A DNA stretch of 64,000 nt. It comes from Mesodorylaimus sp. YZB2_4 (Eukaryota; Nematoda; Enoplea; Dorylaimida; Dorylaimidae). Shown piece by piece: positions 1 through 10,590 of this stretch. Positions within the stretch are counted from its first letter, which is position 1, and every line of letters begins with the position of its first letter. A program made the translations under genes and the position numbers. A model generated the notes under the pieces. It had not been told where the DNA came from, ran no database searches, and saw nothing but the letters and a program-made list of their open reading frames with translations. The stretch spans positions 62,001 through 126,000 of the forward strand of contig JASANH010000626.1 of the NCBI GenBank assembly GCA_030248295.1, read 5' to 3'.

Positions 1-549
1 ATAAGTTTTGATAAATAAATTCCCGGGATCAGTAGACATTCAAGATAACTGTACAATCAAAACTCCTTATCAGGGCTGCCAAGGGGGTCGATCTGATGTG
101 AGGCCCCTGAAACTTTGGTGAGGCGTGAAATGAGCAGGGCTCCCTCTCACGCTCCTTTTGGGAGGCCCTTACAGTATAGGCAAGGTGGCCGCTGCGGAAA
201 TCATGATTCGAAGTGCCCTGCACGTTCGTTATACGACTGGGTCCGTATTATTTGAGGGTAGAGCTTTTGCACTACGCCAGAACCCAAGGCAGCCAAACAA
301 GTCTTCCGACCTAGCCCATGGCTGAAACATCACCCTAACGGGTGACGCTCCGAGCTGCCGGCTCCGTGCAGAGTATCGATCGTCAGTCGAGCCTCTACTC
401 GGTTACGCCACTGCTGATGGCACAGGTGGCTGACACTGGACCATTAATCTCACAATCAGAGGAGCTGGTTTAATTCCCGCTTAGGGCCAAGTTTTTGACC
501 ATATATATCTGATACAAATGCAAGACAATCGTGCTCTACGAGCCCATAC
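1..549. other. No gene seen at left edge
   Basis: I see no convincing coding exon, RNA gene or repeat here. The terminal phosphatase exon expected downstream of the gene at 550-1585 is not present on the minus strand of this stretch. Confidence 0.5.
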
Positions 550-1585
550 CATGTTTCCAATATTGTCAGCCACATCAGCTAGGTCGCTGAGTGAGGCATT
601 GAGCCCGCTGCTCTTTGCAATGTATTCCACCAGCTGCTTGTCCCTATTCAGCCACTCGTTGGCAGGTTCATCAGTGTCATCGCTGATACCCTGGTAGGCT
701 TCGGTATAGTGCGGGCACTTGACATTGTACATTCGGAGGAGCGGGTCGTTGATTTCGTACGGCATTGCAGTCCAGATCAAGGACGGATTCCAGACGGCAC
801 GCCCCTTGGGCGGAAACAAACCAGCCATACATGACTGTAAAGTCTGTTGGCAACGTTCGGCGCTCGAGCTGTATGCTTTCACCTGAAATGGGAAGTTGAG
901 AAAGGTAAAAGAACACAAGAACTAACCTTGGAAGGAGAGAATTCGGCCGGAATCAGGTTGTTATACCGGGTGCGTAAAAATTGCCCAAGCGTGTACGCCT
1001 GTCGTTTGCCGATCTAGGTAAAAAAGGAGTTGACGAGGTTGACGAGGTTGGCAAAGAGTGTCTGGGCTGCACTAGACATGTGGGTATTTCGATGCAGCAC
1101 TAATTTTAGCTGTAGCTAATTTCATACATGATGCATTGAGGGTTGCCGAGTAAGGCAAAGCAAAGTAGCTTACATTGGTCAACTGGCTTGCACCTTCCCA
1201 AGCCCATTCTTCGTGAGATGTGTCTCCTTTGAGAAACTGAGCCGGATTACGGTTGCCGTGACGAAATCCCTGGAAAGAAGGATCGTGTAACATGCATGGA
1301 AGAATGCAAAACACCACCCACCCTTGTGTCAATATGCAAACTGGATAAGCAGTTATATAAACCTATCTGCTATGGCACCCAATCCTAGTGCATGGCTTGC
1401 TCACACAACCACCTTGGTCCAAAAGGCAACTTCTACACCTAGCGACTCTCAGTGCATCCTCGCTCGCCCAGGTTTCACCCATTGCATACCACTATGACGA
1501 ATTTGACATTGTCAGCCGAAGGCAGCTCTTGATTGGAAACAGCCAAATTCACAAACAAAGCCGAAACTAGGAAACGAAGCAGCAT
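550..1585 (-). CDS. Histidine acid phosphatase, copy A (3' incomplete)
   Basis: A secreted phosphomonoesterase of the histidine acid phosphatase family, read as four exons on the minus strand: 1490-1585, 1174-1269, 927-1013 and 550-882. Exon 1 starts at an ATG followed by a hydrophobic signal peptide (MLLRFLVSALFVNLAVS). Exon 2 carries the RHGxRxP-type catalytic motif as FRHGNRNP, with the phospho-accepting histidine. Every intron has GT and AG ends, and exon lengths match the paralogs at 3938-5402 and 10591-12597. Exon 4 ends at a good donor (ATG then GTATGG), but the C-terminal exon of about 176 residues carried by the three paralogs is absent from positions 1-549. The gene therefore either continues past the window through an unusually long intron or is a truncated pseudogene. 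I am sure of the family but not of its activity. Confidence 0.75.
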
Positions 1586-2520
1586 AGTTGAATACCGGCT
1601 GTACTAACCGACCTTCCTCGTCAGGTGTGACTACCAGGACTGTCTCGGCCGGATGACTTTGCTGAGGTCTACTCGGGAAATGAGCTGGAACGATACAGTA
1701 GCCACCGCACTTTCGTACCCGACCGCGAAGAGTACTCAGACTTAATAGTCTTGAGTACAGTCGAACCAGTCATGGTGCCAAAAACTAGTCTTCTGCCACA
1801 TATTGTTCTCCACACACGGCAAATAAGGAGGCCATAAAAAAACACAATGCAGGCATGAAACGTTTGTGGGCGGCACGGACTGGGTGGCACCATCTCTCTG
1901 GCTTTCTTATTATGCCCGTTAGCCATTATGATGCCCGCTGAAACGAATTTGTGCCGTTTTGGTTAGTCCTCCCTTTTACTGTGCATACCCTACTCTATCC
2001 TATTCATCTTCATAAACGCTATCGGGTCACCAAACAGGACTGTATTTGTGTAAGGTGAATGCGTTCGCTACCAAGCGTTCGCGTTCGTGAACCATACAAT
2101 GAAACACTGCTGAGCCTTCCGCTGATGCTAAGTCAATATCTGAAATCGGGTTTTAGGCATATTTGTTACTGTCACCACTGAAATGTAGGCCAGCGCGTCC
2201 AGACTACGAAGATCACTTGATGAGATGGTCTGGAATGGCAACCTACATACCATGTATGGCCCATTCACGCTCCTTTTACGGAGTGTCAAGGTCAGAAAGA
2301 GATGGTTTCGATACGATCAATCGAAGGGGCGAAGGACTGGTCTGGAGTCCCATTGGCTGGGGTATATGCACAGAGTCTTGGGAAAAAGTGAAAAAGCCTA
2401 CAAAATACTCCAGGCCCACATACTTTAAAAGATACCTGTAGCAGGAGCATCTGAAGGGCAATCATGTAATGTCAGCCGGAGTCGACCACTCGACAGTCAG
2501 TAGTCAATAGTGCAGCCCTC
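1586..2520. other. Intergenic, nothing recognised
   Basis: Upstream region of phosphatase copy A. It holds only short ORFs without splice or codon support. Confidence 0.4.
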
Positions 2521-2938
2521 AATAAAAGCTTTCGAGGCCGCGGTGGTGCGACTGTTCGGTATTCGTCTCTCCGTATTGCTTGGGAGCGAGTGGCTGGACT
2601 CGTCCCGGGTTCGATCCCCGGTGATGGAGGTCGGTTTCTCACTCACCCGGTACTCCGAGGTGCTCCGAGCGGAGAGGCGGAAGCCAAACTAGGAGACAGT
2701 CCCGGCTGTCGAACACGGACAGGGTTCACAGCCCACCCGCCATCGTCCGAGGAAGTCGGTGTCCTGTCCAGGATGCCCTTGCGTGGAGGTGCTCCTAGTG
2801 GAGACAGGCAGAGGGAACTGTTGTGTGTGCCGGCCCCCGCACAGCCCGCTTATAAGGTTTGACTGCTGGCCGGCTAGAGGCAAAAAAAGGCGCCGGCCCA
2901 AAAATTTAAACAAAAATAAAATAAAATAAAAGCTTTCG
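2521..2938 (+). mobile_element. tRNA-derived SINE, copy 1, with target-site duplication
   Basis: The element is about 390 bp and is flanked by a perfect 14-bp direct repeat, AATAAAAGCTTTCG, at 2521-2534 and 2925-2938. This is the target-site duplication expected from LINE-driven retroposition. The head has an internal Pol III promoter: an A-box-like GGAGCGAGTGG near 2583-2593 and a B box GGTTCGATCCC at 2608-2618. The 3' end is A-rich with AAATA-type repeats. The same sequence recurs at 49682-50153 and, inverted, at 58342-58787. ORFs inside it are incidental. It has no coding capacity and would depend on a LINE in trans. Confidence 0.85.
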
Positions 2939-3937
2939 GGAACTTTGTTCATCAAGACCTGCATCGTAAGAATGGAAACATCCTTACCGCAATGATAAAT
3001 TTGACATTTGCAGTACTTGGTAAAACTCGTCTTTGACATGAACAAGCAGCCAAGTGCGCTCCAATTCCCAAAACTGCTACCAAAAAAGCACAGGAAATGG
3101 ACATCATCAGAGTATTTTTATGGAATCGGAGCATCGCTCTCGTTAGTGCTAGGCGGCTACTAATATTTTTGGAGCTGCGGTAGTTTTGAGTTGTATGCTG
3201 CTCGCAAAAAGCGCTCCATTCGTTCCTCCAAAACAGGATTCCAAGCTCATTTCATGGGCCTGATTCGCAAAAAAAAGGTGAGCTATTCTGCGCATGTTGT
3301 GAAAACTGAATAAACTGCCTGCTTATCAGTAATGCTGGGTCAATTAGGCGCACACAGTCAATAACTATATGCATGACTATAGCACTCAAGTCTTCACAGA
3401 CTGCATAATCTGACATTCTGAGGTAATATATATATTAGGACAGGCACCACGTGACTGCTTGTCAGCATTTTCCATCGTTAGCTATACCTCGTCTTACTTT
3501 CTCGCCTTTGAGTTACAGTACCGTATGTTCTCTTCTAGGGACACTGGCCTTCGACTTCTGTGGCTGATTGCTAACACCCACGCTTGCTAGGAATGGGCAC
3601 CTAGTTCTGGGTCTATATGAAGGGTGTGACGCGATTGTGCATCGCTGCTCCGCCAGTGTCGATGAATGCGTGCATGTGCACAGCCAGTTTGTATACACTG
3701 TTGGAAAACGATGGCATAGCATTGTCAGTCTAAGAAAGGCATCTGCTCCACGACGGCAAGAACCCAACAACGGCTGAAAACCCAACGTATGGACGTGGTG
3801 ACAATCTGCTTTGCTGGCTATGACCTTCTATTGCAACCAGCCGCAAGCGTAAATGACTGCACGTACTGATGAATGTTATGCTAGGCACAACTACACTACT
3901 GGATATAATGATGCATAACTTTAACAGGCAAGTGACT
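2939..3937. other. Intergenic, nothing recognised
   Basis: Region downstream of phosphatase copy B. I see no gene or repeat that I can support. Confidence 0.4.
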
Positions 3938-5402
3938 CTAAGCAGGGCACTTGGGCAGTTTGCAGGCGTCTTTCCAATCGCTGAACGCGGGCTCCTTGAC
4001 CGCCTCCACAAACGTGTTTAAATCGCACCACTGTTCACCGGAACAATAAGGCAGTGCTTTCCATTCGGCCAACCTGAAGTCGGGATTGTTCGGGTCCGCT
4101 TCGTGGAATAGGAATCGGACTCTGGGAGCAGGAGTGTCCGAGAATTCCAGAATGAAACCAGCCGAGACCGGAGTCTCGGACACGCCTTCAGCTTTAACCA
4201 GTCTGATCAGAGACAACACAGTTTCTGTATGAGCAGCGTAGAAGTTTGCCACACGTCCTTTCAAGGATCCAGACTTCGCCTGCTGCAAGACTTGAACGAT
4301 CTGATCGAGCCACATACCAGCCATCATGCGCGCGCACTCGCTGTCGTTGGCACAAAGGATTTGATGGGCTTCGCCGAAGGACACGATGGCATCGTAGACC
4401 TGCTTAGCTGAATAGCCAGGGAGCGTCGGGTTGGTGACCCATTCGGGTAAGGGGACGTTAAAAAGCCTCTGAAAAGCAGATCGAGGCATCTGCAACTAAT
4501 CTAGGAGCGCTAGATCCACCACTCACCATGTTGACAATATTATCAGCCAAGTCGCTCAGTGATGCATTCAGGCCACTGTTAGTGGCGATGTATTTGAGCA
4601 AGGCTGGGTCTTCCTTCTTCAACCACTTATCAGCTCCTTTTCCCGAGTCATCACTGATGGCCTGGTAAGCCGACTTGTATCCTGGGCATGGCTCAACGTT
4701 GTACATTCTGAGCAGTGGGTCGCTGATCTCATAGGGCACAGGTTGCCACATGAGGGATCTTGACCATACGGGTGGATAGAAGCCTAGCATGACCTGCGAT
4801 TGGAAGGCGCACATGCTGCACATCAGCATTCCCGAATCAGGTTAGCGGTCGAGTGTCTTACCGATTGCAATGTCTGCTGACAACGTTCAGCACTCGAACT
4901 ATAAGCTTTCACCTGAAACAGAACAGCGGCCTATGGAGGTCTGCATATCACGCCATAGGAACATACTTTACCTTGGAAGGGAAGAACTCTGGAGGTACGA
5001 CGTGGCCGTAGCGCTTACGCAGAAATGCACCAAGGCCTGCAGCTTGCCTTCTGCCTATCTGTAAGACGTAAAGGCACCTTACACTAATTCACATGTGCAC
5101 GGGAAGAATTCTTACCGATGTCAGTTGGCTGGTGCCTTCCCAGGCCCATTTCTCATTAGACTTGTCCCCTTTTAGAAACTGAGCTGGATTACGGTTGCCA
5201 TGCCGAAATCCCTGCGAAGATGAAATACTCATCAACAGTTGTGCACGTGCAAGAAAGAGTAATGGCCAGCCTGGCGTGCACCCAGACCAGGTTGACCCTT
5301 GCGTACCACAATTATGAATTTGACACCGTCAGCCGAGGGCAACTCCTCATTCGAAGCAGCCAGTTGTACCAGCAATGTCAAAGACAGGAAACGGAGCAGC
5401 AT
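3938..5402 (-). CDS. Histidine acid phosphatase, copy B, secreted
   Basis: Six exons give a predicted 375-residue secreted acid phosphatase: 5307-5402, 5116-5211, 4972-5058, 4862-4912, 4527-4793 and 3938-4468. All introns are short GT-AG introns with phase-0 joins. Residues 1-17 form a signal peptide. FRHGNRNP at about residues 34-41 is the first catalytic motif (histidine nucleophile H36). The second motif, normally HD with Asp as proton donor, reads HTE (H279, T280, E281). Paired cysteines near the C-terminus (CSGEQWC, CKLPKC) fit disulfides of a secreted enzyme. An in-frame ATG lies 12 codons upstream, but the chosen start gives the clean signal peptide shared with copy A. The last two exons are almost identical to copy C. 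Three residues (VAD) present in the paralogs near residue 192 are missing here. Confidence 0.88.
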
Positions 5403-7202
5403 ATTTCGACCGACCTTCTTCCCCAGGACTGACTGCAAAGACTGCTGCTATTGTCATTCAGTCTGCAGGAGGAATGAGTTGGAACAATACAGTACTCCTC
5501 CTGGTAGCAACCGGGCTGCGACGAACACATCATACCGAGTCGTCTAGAGCTCATTCTAACCAGTTACGGTGCTCCGGACTGGTCTTCCAGGCCCCCATTG
5601 TCTTTGCAGATTCCGTCAACCGTAGAGACCAAAAACACAAATTGCCCTGTACTCTAAAACGAATTGTATGTTAAAATATATGTATAGCACAATGTCACCA
5701 CATTTGTTCTTATTCTTACGAACTTTGCTTGATGCTGAAAACAAACAGTCCCGCGGGTTTTGGCGCTACGTGTCGGCGTGTGCTCACTTATCAAAACGTA
5801 GCCACCCATCTTGTCAGAACCTAGGGAAGTTGAAGGGAGGCGAGGAGTGGCGTGGCGCAACGATTCCTACTGTTACGCCGACACCTCCCCTCCCTCATCG
5901 TGTCGCTGACCTATCCCGCCAAACACAATGTGCAACTTTCAAGTGCTCGCATCCCCCACCCTTGGCACTACAAAAATACAAATTTAGCGAGCTTTGTTTG
6001 AGCTCCTGATCAAAACAGTCCGTAGCTATTTTAGGATATGCAGCCTAAAATTCTAAATCGACAGTGGGCTGGGCCGCAATTCTAAAGGAAGGGAAATGGG
6101 GATAATACCAAAAAAGGTTAAAAGAAAGCGGGAATGCAATCAGTCTGAAACAATGGAGCTGATCCTATCGATCTGATAGCGTTGATATCGATCAGAAACC
6201 GTTTCGTTGGCAGGGAAACTTTGACAGAACGGTTTCGAGTAAACGTCATATCGAGCGTCGAAAAGCTGGTTGCCGGTTGGTGTTAACACGGGGCACTTGC
6301 AGTATATGCTTGGAAAAACGAAGCAAACCATCAATTTTGAGCAGAAGATGGAATTGGAACTATGCTGTCCTCACCTGAGATGAGGCTTGTTTCGACATTA
6401 TGCATGGATGCGGGGCATCTAGTGTAGCTCAATACGTGTACAGTACTGTGCAGGGTTAGGTTCAAGTAACACCGTCGATCTGTTAGAAAGGGTCTGACTG
6501 GTCTCATAAATATATAATGCGGTGCATGAACTGACTCTTGTGAACAATCAGTCCATCATTGGACCAATATTAGCCAGGAGCAATAATGCAGAACGCACTA
6601 TGACCTATTGATCGGGACCTGCGTAATAGGCGTTGATACGCTTATCTGCACCTATCAGTGCATTGGTTCAGAGAATTGGTCTGCCTCTCATAGGTCAGGG
6701 CCAGACACGAGGCTAACGATGAGAGTGATATGCTGAGTGACTGTTTTGGTTTGCAGGAATTAAGCGGCGACTGGTATCGAGTTCCTGGTCTGAATTGCAC
6801 TCTGGTCAGTTCGAACTCAGGACCGTCAGAACCTCCGTCAGAATCGACATGTGCGGCCGCCCTCTGAATAGTGAGCCTTACGGCCCGTGCTTGTGGTTGG
6901 CTATAAACAATTCACAAAGCGTCGTGGGCTAAGTGGGTTCGTTCCTGGGGCTAAGGCCCGTCTACTGGCTTGTCCTAGTTTGCCCTAGGATAAGGCAAGG
7001 ATTTCACTGGCGTCACAAACAGGATGATTACACCCGAAGGCAAGACGTTACCAGCAACAAACCAGCTTACTGTAGTTACAGTTACACAGTATCACATAAC
7101 ACAGCCAAGACCACGCGCACTATTGCGCGTAATCCCCGAAACCTATGATTCAAAGAGGGCAAAACTCTGAGACAAAGATGAGCGAACTGATAAGATAAGT
7201 CA
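5403..7202. other. Intergenic between phosphatase copies B and C
   Basis: It contains several short ORFs on both strands but none with a start, splice sites and recognisable protein features. I do not see a gene here. Confidence 0.4.
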
Positions 7203-9528
7203 TTAAGCAGGGCACTTGGGCAGTTTGCAGGCGTCTTTCCAATCGCTGAACGTGGGCCCCTTGACCGCCTCCACAAACGTGTTTAAATCGCACCACTGTT
7301 CACCGGAACAATAAGGCAGTGCTTTCCATTCGGCCAACCTGAAGTCGGGATTGTTCGGGTCCGCTTCGTGGAATAGGAATCGCACCCTGGGAGCAGGAGT
7401 ATCCGAGAATTCCAGAATGAAACCAGCCGAGACCGGAGTCTCGGACACGCCTTCAGCTTTAACCAGTCTGATCAGAGACAACACAGTTTCTGTATGAGCA
7501 GCGTAGAAGTTTGCTAGACGTCCTTTCAGTGATCCACTCTTGGCTTGCTGCAAGACTTGGATGATCTGATCGAGCCACATACCAGCCATCATGCGTGCGC
7601 ACTCGCTGTCGTTGGCACAAAGGATTTGATGGGCTTCGCCGAAGGACACGATGGCATCGTAGACCTGCTTAGCTGAATAGCCCGGGAGTGTTGGGTTGGT
7701 GACCCACTCGGGCAACGGGGAGTTGAAGAGCCGCTGTAAAAAAGAACAAAATGGATCAGCGCGACCCGCCTCTTCAGGGAGGACTTGCTAAAAGGGGTCA
7801 CTTACCATGTTGACAATATTGTCAGCCACATCTGCCAAATCGCTGAGTGAGGCATTCAGGCCACTGTTAGTGGCGATGTATTTGAGTAAGGCTGGGTCTT
7901 CCTTCTTCAACCACTTATCAGCTCCTTTTCCCGAGTCATCACTGATGGCCTGATAAGCCGACTTGTATCCTGGGCATGGCTCAACATTGTACATTCTGAG
8001 CAGTGGGTCGCTGATCTCATAGGGCACAGGTTGCCACAGGAGAGCCTTGGTCCAGACTGGCGGGTAAAAGCCCAACATGACCTACGACAACAGTGATCAT
8101 ACTTATGGCGAAATCAGACAAGCAACTCTGATGATCAGTCTCTTACCGATTGCAATGTCTGTTGACAACGTTCTGCACTTGAACTGTAAGCTTTGATCTA
8201 AAGGAGCCATGTCATAAGAGGTGCACGGGTGTTTGGCAACCACGCGTACCTTAGATGGATAGTACTCCGCTGGTACGAGATGGCCGTACCGCTTGCGCAA
8301 GAATGCACCTAGTCCTGAAGCTTGCCTCCTGCCGATCTGAAACACTCGTCCAATTAACTCAGTCACAAAAGCAAAATTTAGCAGGCTTACCGACGTGAGT
8401 TGACTGGTGCCTTCCCAGGCCCATTTTTCATGAGAGGTGTCAGTCTTAAGGAACTGAGCTGGATTTCTGTTGCCGTGGCGAAATCCCTAAAATGTGGGCG
8501 TCGAAACCCTCGCATAGTCGGCTGACTCTACTCTACTTACCACGATGAAAAATTTGACTTCATCAGCCGGGGGTAGTTCTTCGTGTGACTTCACGCCGCC
8601 AGAGACAGCTTCGGATGGTTTCACCTCGTTACCTGTTTCTGGACCAGCAGTAGTAGGGATTACCACTTCAGGCGTAGCAGGTACTGTTGCATGGACAGCT
8701 TCGGGCACACTGGCCCCAGCAGTATGAGCACCTTCTGGTACTGCAGTCGCGTTACCTGCTGGTGCAACTTCCGTAGCAGGAGCAGGTGGGGTTTCTCCCA
8801 AAATGATCAGTGTAGCGCTCTCGGGAACTGCTCCTGGGGCGGGTGATGTAGCATTTCCTATAGGCTCGACTGGTGCGGGCGAAGTGGCATTCTCATGAAC
8901 ACCTTCTGGCGCCGCAGTAGCATTTGCTGGCACTTCTGCTGGTGCAGGCGAAGTACCACTTCCAGGCACTTCTACAGGTGCGGGCAAAGGGCATCCTCGA
9001 AACCCCTCCCGCCGCCGCAGACATTTCCCGCCCCTCCTGCTGGGGGGGGAACACCCCACCTCCAGGAACTTCTACAGGTGCGGGCGAAGTGGCATTCTCG
9101 TGTACACCTTCTGGTGCTGATGTTGCATTTGCAGGCACTTCAGCTGGTGCGGGTGAAGTACCATGTGCAGGCACTTCTGCAGGCGTACCACCTCCAGGAA
9201 CTTCTACAGGTGCGGGCGAAGTAGCATTCTCGTGAGCACCCGCTGGTGCAGCTACTGTGGCATTGCCAGGCACTTCCGCAGGTGCAGTCGAAGTGGCACT
9301 CTCCGGCCCTCCTACTGGTGCTGCGGTAGCATTGCCAGACACTTCTACAGGGGCGGGTAAAGTGACAGTCTCATTTCCAGCTGCGGGAGGAATAGCCGTT
9401 GGATTAGCGGGCTCGACGGCAGTCGCGTTTGGATTCCCCGCAAATGGGTCGGGGGGAAGCTGACCTGATGCAGACCATACTAAACTGAGACCAACGATGA
9501 GAAAACCGACACAACGGTGGAATAACAT
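7203..9528 (-). CDS. Histidine acid phosphatase, copy C, with glycosylated N-terminal stalk
   Basis: The same catalytic core as copy B, but behind a long first exon. Exons are 8541-9528, 8391-8486, 8250-8336, 8147-8197, 7806-8081 and 7203-7733. Exon 1 begins with a signal peptide (MLLFHRCVGFLIVGLSLVWSASG after an ATG at 9528). About 300 residues of Pro/Ala/Val/Glu/Thr-rich repeats follow (units like SPAPVEVPGNAT and EGVHENAT) with many N-x-T sequons, so the enzyme would sit on a mucin-like stalk. The core keeps FRHGNRNP and the HTE second motif. Exon 1 is 988 bp, one base out of frame: the reading frame changes between about 8990 and 9055, beside a run of eight Gs. This is either a sequencing or assembly error or a disabling mutation. 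Everything downstream of the shift is open and spliced like copy B. Confidence 0.8.
8595..9450 (-). repeat. Degenerate coding repeat encoding the Pro/Ala/Thr stalk of copy C
   Basis: Imperfect units of roughly 36-50 bp encode variants of SPAPVEVP and GNAT/ENAT. The repetition explains the long antisense ORFs seen on the plus strand here, which are artefacts of codon bias. Unit number probably varies between alleles. Confidence 0.7.
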
Positions 9529-9606
9529 AACGACTACAGGCTTAGTCGACTTTCCGTCACAAACAACAAACGAACAGTAAATGAGTCTAATGTCCTAAAA
9601 CACACG

Positions 9607-9614
9607 TTTTTATA
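9607..9614 (-). promoter_or_regulatory. TATA box of phosphatase copy C
   Basis: TATAAAAA on the minus strand, about 80 bp upstream of the ATG at 9528. Spacing fits a core promoter with a short 5' UTR. Sequence evidence only. Confidence 0.45.
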
Positions 9615-10590
9615 CTTTTTCCGACGACTATAGTCCGTTGTGTCGTTCTCCGTGTCATTCAAGCGTGACCAATTGAAAACATTGATAGTAGACATACCCT
9701 TTTGTGGAATGTACTTCATAACTGTTTGTTCCAGTGAAGGCTGCACTGCACACAAAAGAAATCTGGTCCCGCATGGACGCTTTGCCGAAATGGAAGATCT
9801 CACGCCTGTTCGTTTGGGGCCAGTGGCGATGGCCAGGCCCCACTATATTGTCTTGGAACGACATAAACAGGGGCGCAATCGAAGGTGGCGGAGGGTGACG
9901 CGGCAGAGATCCCGTTTTGGTCGCGGACGAAATAGACCGTAACATCGATCCCCTGGTGCATAACTTATGTTGTCAGAGGTTAGAATGAATGTGATGCAAC
10001 CACTTTCGCTGTGCCAAAGAAAAGTTGCACTCGCCTGCCGCGCCAATTCCCTTTACCGACCCCAATGCCTTATTTGCGCTGAAAAATAAACCTTTCTTTT
10101 ACTTGCCAAAATATTTAGTGCTACCGGTTTGATGTAGTCGGCAGATGCTGGTGGTTTTTGTCTGTCCAGGAGAGTACGTAGGATGCAAACACTAATTTTC
10201 AGAACACGCGCAAACTGGGTGGCAGGCCACACTTGCATGTTGGGGCCCCATAGCTGGTTCTTGTGTCCACAGGCAACTATGTCAGCAGGAAAGGGGTCTA
10301 GGAGAGGAAAAACGAGTGTATAACTTTATCAGCCAATTGTCAGATACAGACGCAGACACCCAGCTACATAAGCGAACAGTGCTTACTGTACAAACAAAGC
10401 GCGCAGCAAGATTGATATCAAGATCAACAATGTGCTGACGCAGGAATGGTGATAATATCTAGTATACCTGTACTATGATTTGCCCCGATGGTATCATGGA
10501 AAGTACTTTGTAACCACTACAGTCACCCAATTCTCAGCTTTAGTCTTCCAGTGAATAGTGCGTTGATATGGTGTGCTCGCACAAGACCCT
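9615..10590. other. Intergenic, nothing recognised
   Basis: Region between the promoter of copy C and the stop codon of copy D. I see no gene. Confidence 0.4.

Noticed and set aside
2590-3045. ORFs across SINE copy 1 on both strands
   Set aside because: Explained by the mobile element, which is non-coding.
8895-9463. Several plus-strand ORFs opposite the phosphatase stalk
   Set aside because: Artefacts of the Pro/Ala/Thr repeat read on the wrong strand.
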